Shown here: piece by piece, positions 34,829 through 44,186 of the stretch
How the letters are laid out: each line of letters begins with the position of its first letter
Numbering within the stretch: the first letter of the stretch is position 1
Origin: an uncultured Gammaproteobacteria bacterium
GTDB lineage: Bacteria; Pseudomonadota; Gammaproteobacteria; Steroidobacterales; Foliamicaceae
Length of the DNA stretch: 64,000 nt
Assembly: GCA_951828235.1 (NCBI GenBank)
Contig: OX639965.1
Location: forward strand, 1,732,212 to 1,796,211
Reading direction: 5' to 3'
Translations under genes and position numbers: made by a program
Notes under the pieces: generated by a model
What the model was told of the DNA's origin: nothing
Database searches by the model: none
Seen by the model: the letters and a program-made list of their open reading frames with translations, nothing else

Positions 34829-35301
34829 CTTTCGCCGGCCGTGGTTGCCGACATTGATTTTGCTGCGGCGTGTATGGCCCGCCGGATGCGCGGGTAGGTG
34901 CCGCAACGACAGATGTTGGTGATCGAGCGGTCGATGTCTTCGTCGCTGGGCGCGGGGTTGTCAGCCAGCAGCGCCGCAGCGGCCATCACCATGCCCGGCT
35001 GGCAGTAGCCGCACTGGGGGACCTGCTCGTCGATCCAGGCCTGCTGCACCGGGTGCGGCGTGCCGCTTTCCGCCAGCCCTTCGATGGTGGTGATGTTGCG
35101 CCCCTCGGCGGCGGCGGTGTTGATCCGGCAGGACCGCACCGCCACACCGTCCATGTGCACCGTGCAGGCGCCGCACAAGGCGATGCCGCAGCCGTACTTG
35201 GTTCCGGTGAGTTGCAGATGATCGCGCAGCGCCCACAAAAGCGGCATGTCGCCGGGCACATCCAGCGTCACCGCGCGTCCATTGAGAGTGAAGCTTGCCA
35301 C
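34825..35301 (-). CDS. (2Fe-2S)-binding subunit of a molybdenum hydroxylase (IorA-like)
   Basis: 158 residues from GTG 35301 ([11 protein letters not shown], the family N-terminus). The plant-type cluster ligands are C38, C43, C46 and C58 (CGIALCGAC and SC), and the second cluster ligands are C97, C100, C131 and C133 (CGYCQPG, CRC). It is the small subunit partner of isoquinoline 1-oxidoreductase-like enzymes. The large subunit is encoded divergently, starting 60 nt away. Confidence 0.92.
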   Translation of the reverse strand: MASFTLNGRAVTLDVPGDMPLLWALRDHLQLTGTKYGCGIALCGACTVHMDGVAVRSCRINTAAAEGRNITTIEGLAESGTPHPVQQAWIDEQVPQCGYCQPGMVMAAAALLADNPAPSDEDIDRSITNICRCGTYPRIRRAIHAAAKSMSATTAGES

Positions 35302-35361
35302 GGCCCGGCAGTTTATCACGCACGAATCCCTTGGTACTTTCTCAGCCTTGTCCAATGAGAC

Positions 35362-37575
35362 ATGAGCCTGAACCGGCCTGGCAAACGGTTTATGATTCGT
35401 GGCGCTATGTCCAGAATCAAAACTCTATCCGCAGGTACGCCTGCCCCTGCGCCGGCTGTCCCGCAGCCGTGCCTTTCGTTGAACCGTCGCGAGCTACTCG
35501 TTGCTGCCGGGGCGCTGCTGGCCGCGCCCGCCTTTGGACTGCGCGTGGCGACGGCCCGTGAAGATGGCGGCCCGCTCAATGCCTGGGTAACGCTCGACGA
35601 GCAGGGCGCGGTCACGATTCTGTGTCCGGTGGGCGACATGGGGCAGGGCATTCTGCACAGCCTGCCACTCATGCTTGCCGACGAAATGGAAGTCGCCTGG
35701 GACGACGTTCAGGTGCGTTACGCGCCTCTTGACCCGGGCGCCTACGGCAATCAGGCGCGTCTGGACCGCGGCCAGGGTTCCGGCAATAGCGTGTCGGTGA
35801 TGGGTTATCACAAAGGCCTTCGTCAGGCCGGGGCCGCTGCCCGCGAAATGCTGGTGGCTGCCGCCGCGGAAGAGTGGGGCGTGCCGGCCTCGGAGTGTTA
35901 CGCCGAGCAATCGCGGGTATGGAGCAATGGCCGCTCGCTCAGTTACGGGGAGTTGGCCGGCAAAGCCGCGGGCATGCCCGTGCCGGAGGCTCCGAGGCTC
36001 AAGACGCGCGAGGAGTTCCGGCTGATCGGCAAGCACGCACCGCGCAAGGACAGTGCCGCAAAGGTCATGGGCACATTTCCGTTCATGGCCGATTCAGCCG
36101 GTGGCGAACCTGCCTTGCACGCGGCCGTGCTCAATGCGCCGCGCCGCGGCGCTCGCCTCAAGAGCCTTCCTTTCGAGTCTCCGGACGGCGCCTGGCCAAA
36201 GGTCATGGCCATCGGCGATCAGGCGGTGGCGGCGGTGGCCGAAGACTACTGGACGGCATCCTCGGCGCTGGAGCAGGCCGACGTGGTTTGGGAGGATGGC
36301 GACACCAGCAGCACGGAATCGGTCTTCGAAGAACTGCGCGGCGCGATTGCGGACGAGGAAGGCCGCAACTGGGTTGACGCCGGCGATCCGGAGTCCGTGC
36401 TTGCATCCGCCGCGCAAACGCTGGATGCGACCTACGAGGCGCCCATCCTGGCTCACGCCAACATGGAGACACTGGGAGCCACGGCGCGCTTCGCCGATGA
36501 CGGATGCGAGTTGTGGATTCCATCACAGAACCTGCAGCGCATGCAGGCCGATATCTGCAGCGAGTTCGGCCTGGAGCCGGAACAGGTGTTGCTGCACCAC
36601 TGCCACATGGGCGGTGCATTTGGACGGCGCATCGAGTCGGAGGTGGTCCTGCAGGCCCTCTCGATCGCAAAGGCGCTGCACGAGCAGGGACTGCCGGACC
36701 GGCCGGTCCGGCTGGTGTGGAGCCGCGAGCAGGACATGCGCCACGACTGTTACCGGCCGCCCTACGTGGCGCGGCTGCGCGCGGCGCTGGACGGTTCCGG
36801 CCGGCCCAGCGCATGGGTGGCGAAGTCGGCCGGGCATTCGCTGCTGGCGGAGCGCTGGCCGTGGATGGTGGAAGAGTCGGCGGACCCGTCATCGGTGGGC
36901 GCATTGTTTAATGACCTGTACGCCGTTCCCAACCGTCGCGTGAGCTACGTGATGCGGCAAATGCCGGTACGCGGCGGATTCTGGCGCAGCGTGGCCGCCA
37001 GCATGAACTCCTTTTTCGCCGAGAGCTTCTTCGACGAGGTGGCGCATGCCGGCGGCCGCAATCCGGTGGAGCTGCGCGCCAAACTCGTCTCCGACAAGCG
37101 CGCGCTCAAGGTGCTGGAGACGGCGGCCGAAGGCTGGACCGCGCAAAGCGGCATAGCGGTGGCCAAGCTGTTCGCCAGCTACATCGGCATGCAGGTGGAA
37201 CTGGAAACCAGGGACGGCGCGTGGCGGGCGCGAAGGGTTCGCGCCGCGGTGGACTGCGGACTGGCGGTGGATCCCAACAACATCGAGGCGCAGATCGAGG
37301 GCGCCATCGTGTATGGCCTGAGCGCGCTGCTGTTCGGGGAAATCAACCTGGAGAACGGGGCGGTGGCGGAAGGCAACTTCGACCGTTACCGGATGCTTAC
37401 GATGGCGAACACGCCGGCCATCGAGGTGGAACTGATTACGTCGGACCATCCGCCCACGGGCATAGGCGAACTCGGCACGCCGCTGGTGGCGCCGGCTTTC
37501 TGCAACGCGCTGTTCGCCGCCACCGGACGCCGCGTGCGCAAGCTTCCGCTTAGCGCCGACGACCTGAAGGCTTAA
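35362..37575 (+). CDS. Molybdopterin-binding large subunit, isoquinoline 1-oxidoreductase-like
   Basis: 737 residues from ATG 35362, or 722 from ATG 35407. The N-terminus has a twin-arginine signal ([20 protein letters not shown]), so it folds with its cofactor before export through Tat. Conserved segments are [28 protein letters not shown] and GIGELGTP, the last with the catalytic Glu of the xanthine oxidase family. It hydroxylates an N-heterocycle or oxidises an aldehyde, passing electrons through the 2Fe-2S subunit to the cytochrome c encoded opposite. The substrate cannot be read. The divergent layout of large and small subunits is less common than an iorAB operon. Confidence 0.9.
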   Translation: MSLNRPGKRFMIRGAMSRIKTLSAGTPAPAPAVPQPCLSLNRRELLVAAGALLAAPAFGLRVATAREDGGPLNAWVTLDEQGAVTILCPVGDMGQGILHSLPLMLADEMEVAWDDVQVRYAPLDPGAYGNQARLDRGQGSGNSVSVMGYHKGLRQAGAAAREMLVAAAAEEWGVPASECYAEQSRVWSNGRSLSYGELAGKAAGMPVPEAPRLKTREEFRLIGKHAPRKDSAAKVMGTFPFMADSAGGEPALHAAVLNAPRRGARLKSLPFESPDGAWPKVMAIGDQAVAAVAEDYWTASSALEQADVVWEDGDTSSTESVFEELRGAIADEEGRNWVDAGDPESVLASAAQTLDATYEAPILAHANMETLGATARFADDGCELWIPSQNLQRMQADICSEFGLEPEQVLLHHCHMGGAFGRRIESEVVLQALSIAKALHEQGLPDRPVRLVWSREQDMRHDCYRPPYVARLRAALDGSGRPSAWVAKSAGHSLLAERWPWMVEESADPSSVGALFNDLYAVPNRRVSYVMRQMPVRGGFWRSVAASMNSFFAESFFDEVAHAGGRNPVELRAKLVSDKRALKVLETAAEGWTAQSGIAVAKLFASYIGMQVELETRDGAWRARRVRAAVDCGLAVDPNNIEAQIEGAIVYGLSALLFGEINLENGAVAEGNFDRYRMLTMANTPAIEVELITSDHPPTGIGELGTPLVAPAFCNALFAATGRRVRKLPLSADDLKA

Positions 37576-37626
37576 CCGCCCGGAGCAGCGTTCCCGCGTG
37601 ACCGGGTGGGCGTGGAACGCAAATGG

Positions 37627-37878
37627 ATGTCGCAAACTGAAATGAAGAGGACGCTGGAATCACTCGTTTCCGCAATCACCGACTTCAATCGCCGAAAGCG
37701 AGTCGGTGAGCTTGCGCGACATGCTGGAACATGTCCGAACTTGATCACAAGCCACGAACTCCGGAAGCACCGTCGCGTGCGAGTGACGTTTGAGGAAGCG
37801 CTGGCGCGCACGGCAGGCATTTGCGAAGAGATGGATGGTCTCGACTACCAGGAGCGAATTCGCAAGGAATGGTCCTGA
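37627..37878 (+). CDS. Small protein of unknown function upstream of the restriction-modification gene
   Basis: 83 residues from the ATG at 37627 (GTG 37606 is an alternative). It is a mostly helical, charged sequence (MKRTLESLVSAITDFNRRKR, RKEWS at the end) with two Cys. No family is recognised. It ends 38 nt before the MmeI-like gene and may be its control protein or part of the same island. Confidence 0.45.
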   Translation: MSQTEMKRTLESLVSAITDFNRRKRVGELARHAGTCPNLITSHELRKHRRVRVTFEEALARTAGICEEMDGLDYQERIRKEWS

Positions 37879-37916
37879 GTGATGGCGGGAAATCTGCTTG
37901 ATGTAGGTTCCCGCTG

Positions 37917-40700
37917 ATGCGCCTTTCGTGGAACGAGGTTCGTGTTCGCGCTGCTGCGTTTGCGGAGGAATGGAAAGCTGCGGCGTACGAGAAGGGTGAG
38001 ACGCAGAGTTTCTACAACGACTTCTTCAACGTGTTCGGTATCCGGCGGCGTTCGGTTGCGCGTTACGAGCAACACGTGTCCAAGCTCGACAACAGTTCCG
38101 GCTATATTGATCTTTACTGGCCTGGGGAACTCATCGTTGAGCAGAAAAGCGCCGGGCGCGATCTGAGGCAGGCATATGGGCAGGCCGGAGAGTATTTCGA
38201 TGCCTTGCCGGAACACGAACGACCCCGCTACATCCTGGTCAGTGACTTCCAGAGATTCGAACTCTATGATCTGAGCGAGCGGAACGAAACGGCATTCCCG
38301 CTGGCGGAACTGCCCGCGAATGTGGAGGCATTCGCCTTCATGCGCGGTTTGCGGCGGCGTGAATTCCGCGATCAGGACCCTGTCAACATCAAGGCGGCCG
38401 AACTGGTAGGCCGGTTGCGCGATGCGCTGTATGAATCCCGCTACCGGGGGCACGATCTTGAGCAGTTCCTGGTGCGGCTCGTGTTCTGCCTGTTCGCCGA
38501 TGACACGGGTATTTTTGAGCGCGACATCTTTCTGGAATTCGTTGACTCCAGCACCAAGGAAGACGGGTCCGATACGGGCGCGCGCCTGATCGAGTTATTT
38601 CAGGTTCTGGACAGGCCCGAAGGCGAACGCATCACAACCCGTGATGAGGACCTGCTGCGCTTCCCGTACGTGAACGGCGCCCTGTTCGACGGGCCGCTTG
38701 GCATTCCCGGCTTCGATTCGGCCATGCGAAGGCAGTTGCTGGAAGCCTGCGAATTCAACTGGTCGAACATCTCACCGGCCATTTTCGGCGCGCTGTTCCA
38801 GTCGGTGATGGACCCGGCCGAGCGCCGCGCCCAGGGCGCACATTACACGACAGAGAAGAACATCCTCAAGGTGATCGAGCCGCTGTTTATGGATGATCTG
38901 CGCGCCGAGTTCGAGCGCCTGAAGGCGCGCAAGGACAAGCGCCGCAGGGTGGATCTTGAGCGTTTTCACGCAAAACTGAGGCGGCTGAAGTTCCTCGACC
39001 CGGCCTGCGGATGCGGTAACTTCCTCATCATCGCCTACCGCGAATTACGTGAACTGGAGATCGAGGTCCTGAAGGAGATTCACGCGAAATTCCTTCGCCG
39101 CCTCAGCGAACTTCGCGGCGGTTCTGAACTTCCGTCGGACCAGCTATCCCGCATCGATGTGGATCAGTTCTACGGGATCGAGCTCGGAGAATTCCCGGCG
39201 CGCATTGCGGAGACTGCGCTATGGATGATGGACCACATCATGAATACCCGGCTGAGCCTGGTATTCGGCCAGACCTATGCGCGCATACCGCTTGAGAAGT
39301 CTCCGCGCATCAGGATCGCCAATGCGTTGGACACGGACTGGGACGCGTTTCTTGCAGCCGAGACATGCTCCTATGTGTTTGGGAATCCGCCTTTTGTTGG
39401 GCATCAATGGCGCACACCGTCGCAACAGGATGACATGGCGCGGATTTGGGGAAGGGCCGGACAGGTCAATCGGTTGGATTACGTCACGTGCTGGTTCAGA
39501 AAAGCTGCAGCTTATGCTGCTGCGAACTGTTCGATAGAGATCGCTTTCGTTTCCACGAACTCGATAATGCAAGGCGAGCAATGCGGCATTCTGTGGCCCG
39601 CTATGTTTGCATACGATCTCTCGATCCGTTTCGCGCACCGGACTTTCCAATGGAACAGCGATGCGCGCGGAAAGGCGGCTGTGCATTGCGTTATCGTCGG
39701 AATGACCTTTGCGAAGGACGCCGCTTGCTGCATATACGCATACGAGCATGTGCGGGGCGAACCTCACGCTTCGGCAGTCGCGCGCATCAACGGCTACCTG
39801 ATCGACGGTCCCCAATACGCTGTGCCTGCTCGGTCCGCGCCGCCGGGTCGGTTGAAGATACACAAGGGAAGCCAGCCGACCGACGGCGCCCGCCTCAGGA
39901 AGCCGGAGGGCAGTTATCTCAAATTCAGTAACCTGATTCTGGACTCTGGTGACCGTGAGGAGCTGCTGGCTGCTGATCCGAACTGCGAAAAGTGGCTGAG
40001 GCCATTTGTAGGCGGTGAAGAAATGATCTCCGGGCGGTGGCGCTAGTGCCTCTGGCTGAGAGATGCGGACCCGTCCGAACTAAAGGCGTCGAAACCGATT
40101 GTCGAGCGATTGGAGCGCGTGCGCGCGGGTCGGCTTCAAAGCCCGACGGCCAGCGTGCGGGACTATGCCAACTACCCGACTCTTTTCACGCAGGATCGCC
40201 AACCCGATACCGACTATCTCGCCATCCCAGAAGTTTCGTCCGAAAGTCGGCAATACATCCCAATAGCCATGTTGCCGCCGACTGTGATCGCGTCCAACAA
40301 GCTTCAGATCATCCCTGGCGCGCCAATCCACTACTTCGGCATTCTCACGTCAGCAATGCACATGTCTTGGATGCGTACGGTCGCGGGACGCCTCAAGAGC
40401 GACTACAGTTATTCGCCATCCGTATACAACTCGTTCCCGTGGCCAGAAATGAACGATTCACAGCGCCGCCAGATGGCGGATATGTCCCAAGCGATTCTGG
40501 ATGTGCGGGACCGGTTTCCAGATTCATCGCTTGACGTGCTGTATGACCGGGACGCTATGCCCCCTGCGCTCCGGAGAGCGCACCAATCGCTCGACCGTGC
40601 CGTGGATCGGCTCTACCGGCGAGGCGGCTTCGCTTCCGAACGCGAGCGCGTCGAACACCTGTTCGCCCTCTACGAGAAAATGCACGCCCTTGTGCATTAA
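37917..40700 (+). pseudogene. MmeI-like bifunctional restriction endonuclease/DNA methyltransferase interrupted by an amber codon
   Basis: One frame runs 927 codons, broken only by TAG at 40044-40046 (codon 710), where relatives have an aromatic residue in the segment RWR-x-CLWLRDADP. Domains: PD-(D/E)xK nuclease with D65, E75 and K77 (YIDLYWPGELIVEQK); N6-adenine methyltransferase with motif I DPACGCGNF (about 360) and catalytic NPPF (about 490); and a target-recognition region in the last 300 residues, most of it after the stop. Nuclease and methylase lie before the stop, the end of the recognition domain after it, so specificity is probably lost unless the stop is read through. Codon usage looks less GC-rich than the neighbours, suggesting transfer. 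A sequencing error is possible. Confidence 0.8.
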
Positions 40701-40880
40701 CGCGAAGCGAGCACGCAAGGGACGCTCCAAGAGAAGCCGGTCGGTGATAAAGTCGCAGAATTGGGTTTCGGGGCTGGCTTATATCTCACAGTCGGGCATG
40801 AACGAATCGCGCAGAGTCCCTTCTCGGATAACACGGTCGCTTATGGTGGAAGCCACGGGCGGCACGGGGGTCACGACCGC

Positions 40881-42044
40881 ATGCCACAGGTAAGTCCGAG
40901 GGTCCTGACCTGGGCGAGGGAGACCGCGGGCCTTACGCGGGAAAGGGCGGCGAAGAAGATTCAGCTAGGCCCTGCGCGCGGGATGGAGCCCGCCGACCGT
41001 CTAACGGCACTGGAAACAGGAGCCGTTCAACCCACTCGCTCAATGTTGGCAAGAATGGCCAAGGGCTACCGCAGACCCCTGATCGCCTTCTATCTCGCAG
41101 AGCCGCCACGTGCGAGTGAAGTCGGCACGGACTTCAGAACACTGACCGGCGCGCGCTCCGCAGAGCAGGATGCACTGGTGCAAGCGCTGGTTCGGGATGT
41201 GATTGCGCGCCAGGGCATCGTGCGCAGCCAGCTTGAGGATGACGACGCCGAAGAAGTACGGTTTATTGGAACGGTCACCATGGCGGATAAACGAACCCGA
41301 GCGTTGGAGGCCCTGCGCAAGGTTGTAGGTGGAGTGTCGGGCGCGGACATTCCCCGTCGGGAATTCGGCGAATTGCGTAACGCGGTGGAGAGAGCCGGGG
41401 TCTACGTTCTGCTGCAAGGCGATCTCGGCAGCCACCACACTGCCCTTGAGACGGACGCATTCCGGGGCTTCGTATTGGCAGACTCATTGGCGCCTTTCAT
41501 CGTCATCAACAGCAACGACGCTCGCGCCGCATGGTCGTTTACTTTGCTCCACGAGGTAGTTCACCTTCTGTTGGGCCATACGGGGATCAGCGGCGCAGAT
41601 GCGGAATCGGAAACGGAACGCTTCTGCAACGACGTAGCGAGCGAGTATCTGCTGCCCTCCACGGCAATCGAAACGTTCGAGGTTTCCGGACTCGAAAACG
41701 ACGAACTTGCTACGGTGCTGGGTCGGCTATCGGACGAATGGAAGGTCAGTCGCTCGCTCATTGCATATCGCCTGCACCGGTCGGGAAAGATCGACGGGCC
41801 CGTCTATCGCCGGCTCGTAGAGATCTTTCGTCGGCAATGGAACGAGCGGCGGAAACAAAGCGGCACCAGCGAGGGTGGGCCGAATCCCTATGTGGTGAAG
41901 CGTCACCGGATCGGTAACGCGCTCCTGAAATTGGTCGCGCGCGGCCTGGGCGAGGGAACGTTGCCGACGACGAAAGCCGCCTTGGCCCTTGGTGTGAAGC
42001 CGACCCAGGTCGGTCGGATCCTCGGAATGCGGGCATCGGTCTAG
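40881..42044 (+). CDS. XRE-type regulator fused to an ImmA/IrrE metallopeptidase
   Basis: 387 residues from the ATG at 40881, with no strong ribosome-binding site. An N-terminal helix-turn-helix (LTWARETAGLTRERAAKKI, about 8-60) is followed by an ImmA/IrrE (COG2856) domain with the zinc motif HEVVH (224-228) and a supporting Glu-rich segment (ESETERFCNDVASEYLLP). Such proteins cleave a repressor or antitoxin and regulate mobile or toxin genes. It is directly followed by a DUF4411 PIN-like gene and likely forms a toxin-antitoxin-type pair. The 180 nt before it (40701-40880) holds no recognised gene. Confidence 0.85.
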   Translation: MPQVSPRVLTWARETAGLTRERAAKKIQLGPARGMEPADRLTALETGAVQPTRSMLARMAKGYRRPLIAFYLAEPPRASEVGTDFRTLTGARSAEQDALVQALVRDVIARQGIVRSQLEDDDAEEVRFIGTVTMADKRTRALEALRKVVGGVSGADIPRREFGELRNAVERAGVYVLLQGDLGSHHTALETDAFRGFVLADSLAPFIVINSNDARAAWSFTLLHEVVHLLLGHTGISGADAESETERFCNDVASEYLLPSTAIETFEVSGLENDELATVLGRLSDEWKVSRSLIAYRLHRSGKIDGPVYRRLVEIFRRQWNERRKQSGTSEGGPNPYVVKRHRIGNALLKLVARGLGEGTLPTTKAALALGVKPTQVGRILGMRASV

Positions 42045-42054
42045 ACTCGCTGTC

Positions 42055-42606
42055 GTGCCGTATTTGCTCGATTCGAACGTACTCATCGACGCCGACCGGG
42101 ACTACTATCCGCTCAAGCGGGTGCCGGAGTTCTGGGATTGGCTTATCCACCAATCGGAGCACGGCGTAATATTGACTCCAACGGAAATGTACAACGAGGT
42201 CGTTGTGGGGAAGGGCGTTCTGGTCGAATGGCTCAAGGGAAACAAGGATACGCTGGTTCTCAAGGATGAAGCGGACCCGGTTCTTGTGCGTGATGTTGTA
42301 TCGCAGGGATACGCCCCCGACCTGACAGAGGATGAGATCGAGAAGATCGGCAACGACCCGTTCATCGTGGCGTACGCGCTTGCGTGCGAGCCCCACGCGA
42401 CGGTCGTAAGCACCGAAGTCTCCAGACCGTCCGCACGACGCGGCAATCGTCGGCTGCCGGATGTCTCCGAACAGTTCGGGGTGAAATGCATCAACACATT
42501 CAAGCTGGTGCAAGAGTTGAACTTCAGCACCGGTTGGAGAGCCGGGCAGGAAGTGGCCGAGGTCAATCAGAATGCCGATCTATTCGCCGCTCACGCTGCT
42601 GAATAA
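42055..42606 (+). CDS. DUF4411 family PIN-like toxin
   Basis: 183 residues from GTG 42055. PIN-like fold features: LLDSNVLIDA (Asp6), TEMYNEV and NDPFIVAYAL supply the acidic metal-binding residues, with the late TVVSTEV. DUF4411 proteins are usually encoded next to ImmA/IrrE-type partners and are assumed to be metal-dependent RNases. The gene starts 10 nt after its partner. Confidence 0.82.
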   Translation: MPYLLDSNVLIDADRDYYPLKRVPEFWDWLIHQSEHGVILTPTEMYNEVVVGKGVLVEWLKGNKDTLVLKDEADPVLVRDVVSQGYAPDLTEDEIEKIGNDPFIVAYALACEPHATVVSTEVSRPSARRGNRRLPDVSEQFGVKCINTFKLVQELNFSTGWRAGQEVAEVNQNADLFAAHAAE

Positions 42607-42900
42607 AGCCGTCAGTTTGATGATGCCATCATGAGAGTGAGTTCTCTGCGCCCGGCTGGCCGCTCGGGAAAGCGGGTCAGGCCGCGACACCTTCGGGAAG
42701 AGTTTTCATCCCCGCTCCAGGGTTTGTCGGCGAGCCATCACGAGCAGGCATTCTACAGATTCGTCAGCATCCGAACCTTTAATCTGGTGCCTACTCGCAC
42801 AGCGGTGTCACTTGAGGCCGCGCTCAAGGCGTAATTTGAAGCTTTGCATCGGGACGTTTCGGGTTTACGCTTTCGGCACTGGCTGAAACAGGAGAGGGAG
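42607..42900. other. Intergenic region with no assigned gene
   Basis: The right edge of the defence island. A 67-codon ORF (42631-42834, +) is present, but it has no family features and no good ribosome-binding site. A short palindrome (ATGATG-C-CATCAT) lies just after the toxin gene. I see no integrase, attachment site or terminator with T-tract. Confidence 0.4.
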
Positions 42901-43944
42901 ATGCGGATATTCGCCGTAACCATCGCGCTGGCCTTGCTGGCTTCACCGGTTGGCGCCACCAACTCGAAGCCGGAACTGATGAAGGTTCTTGAGGACTTCA
43001 TGGCCTGGATGCCGGGCGAGTACACGTCCATCCCCCAGGTGTTCCTGGAGCGCAACCTGGGTGCGCCGCCGGACGGCGAGCACGACGTCTTCTACCGGGT
43101 GTTTGCCCCGATCGATGCGCCCCACCTTGCCGAGCACGTGATCTATACGCAGATCAGGCTCGATGGTGACGACGGTCCGGTGTTTCCCGGGCAGCAGGTG
43201 CTGTTTCTGATTTCGATCGACGAAGAACTGGGCGCGGTTTCGATCTCCGGCCGGCGCATCAAGGATCCTCAAAAATACGTGGACGCGCATCTGCGGCCCG
43301 AGGTGTGGCCCGAACTTCAGCCGGACCCCAATTTCGGGGGGAATTGCAGTTTCAACTGGAGGCGCCACGGCAAGCAGCTCAGGGGTCTGCTCGGCGAGTT
43401 CGGCGAATGCACCATGGTGTCGAAGAACACCGGCCAGCAGATGACCTGGGACGCGGAGTGGATCCTCAACCCCGATGAACTGTGGATCTACGACAACGGC
43501 TACCTGGAAGACGGTTCGCTCATTTCCGGACGCCTGGACCGCACCCACCTGCGCATGTACAAGGCAAAGCGTTATGAGTGTTTCGTTGCCTTGCAGTTCG
43601 AGGACGGCAGCAACCAGGTGATCAACCCCTTCTTCATGCATGACCGCGGAGACGTCTTCACATTCACGACGAGCGAGCCCGAACCGCGGCAAATCCATCT
43701 GGAATTTCTGACCTCACTTTGGCCGTCCAGTTCCGGACGCAACTTCGTGGACCTCGCGCGCCTTACGCTGCACGACGGAGAGCCGGGCGCGTATACCGGC
43801 GACGATGTCATCGCCAATGCCTGGGCGACACCGGAAAGCGGCCGTGTGGGGTTCGGCGCCGACGGGGCCTCGGCCCGCTGCAAGCTGGCCGACCCCGACG
43901 ACCCCCGCTTTATCGAAGCCATGCGCTGGCAAGGCGAAAACTAA
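42901..43944 (+). CDS. Secreted CpeT/CpcT-like protein
   Basis: 347 residues from the ATG at 42901 (GGAGAGGGAG upstream), with a signal peptide (IFAVTIALALLASPVGA-T). The first 230 residues follow the CpeT/CpcT pattern: MAWMPGEYTS, VFYRVFAPIDAP, VFPGQQVLFLISI, DGSLISGRLDRTHLRMYKAKRY. In cyanobacteria that fold attaches phycobilin chromophores, but homologues occur in non-phototrophs with an unknown role. The C-terminal 115 residues are not recognised. It is followed by hairpin elements B and C. Confidence 0.72.
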   Translation: MRIFAVTIALALLASPVGATNSKPELMKVLEDFMAWMPGEYTSIPQVFLERNLGAPPDGEHDVFYRVFAPIDAPHLAEHVIYTQIRLDGDDGPVFPGQQVLFLISIDEELGAVSISGRRIKDPQKYVDAHLRPEVWPELQPDPNFGGNCSFNWRRHGKQLRGLLGEFGECTMVSKNTGQQMTWDAEWILNPDELWIYDNGYLEDGSLISGRLDRTHLRMYKAKRYECFVALQFEDGSNQVINPFFMHDRGDVFTFTTSEPEPRQIHLEFLTSLWPSSSGRNFVDLARLTLHDGEPGAYTGDDVIANAWATPESGRVGFGADGASARCKLADPDDPRFIEAMRWQGEN

Positions 43945-43954
43945 ACTGGTCGCA

Positions 43955-44064
43955 GGCCCTTCCCGGCACCCTCCCTTCCGGGAGACGCATGAATCCATCC
44001 ATGGAGCTTTGTTCCGCCATCCCTGGCTCACAAACTCCCGGAAGGGAGGGTGCCGGGAAGGGCC
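43955..44064 (+). repeat. Hairpin element B (variable arms, 50-nt conserved core)
   Basis: Perfect 30-nt inverted arms (43955-43984 and 44035-44064, beginning GGCCCTTCCCGG) flank a 50-nt core (43985-44034) that begins ACGCATGAATCCATCCATGG. The core matches that of element E at 47 of 50 positions, while the outer arms share nothing with it except the innermost GGGAG/CTCCC. It lies 10 nt after the CpeT-like stop. Confidence 0.88.
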
Positions 44065-44076
44065 GCACGGCAGTGC

Positions 44077-44183
44077 TTTTGCGCCCTGCATCCCCTTCCG
44101 GGGAGACGCATGAACCCATCCCTGGGGCTCGGCGGCGGCTGTCCTGCCGCCGACGCTCCCCGCAAGGGGATGCAGGGCGAAAA
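44077..44183 (+). repeat. Hairpin element C (half-diverged core), adjacent to B
   Basis: Inverted arms of about 28 nt with one mismatch and one indel (44077-44105, 44156-44183, containing CGCCCTGCATCCCC) flank another 50-nt core (44106-44155). The first 25 nt match element B (ACGCATGAAC onwards); the second half is replaced by a separate GC hairpin, CGGCGGC...GCCGCCG. It ends 3 nt before the convergent membrane-protein stop. Confidence 0.82.
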
Positions 44184-44186
44184 GCC

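Noticed and set aside
42631..42834. 67-codon ORF after the PIN-like gene
   Set aside because: No ribosome-binding site, no family and a random-like composition; left as intergenic.
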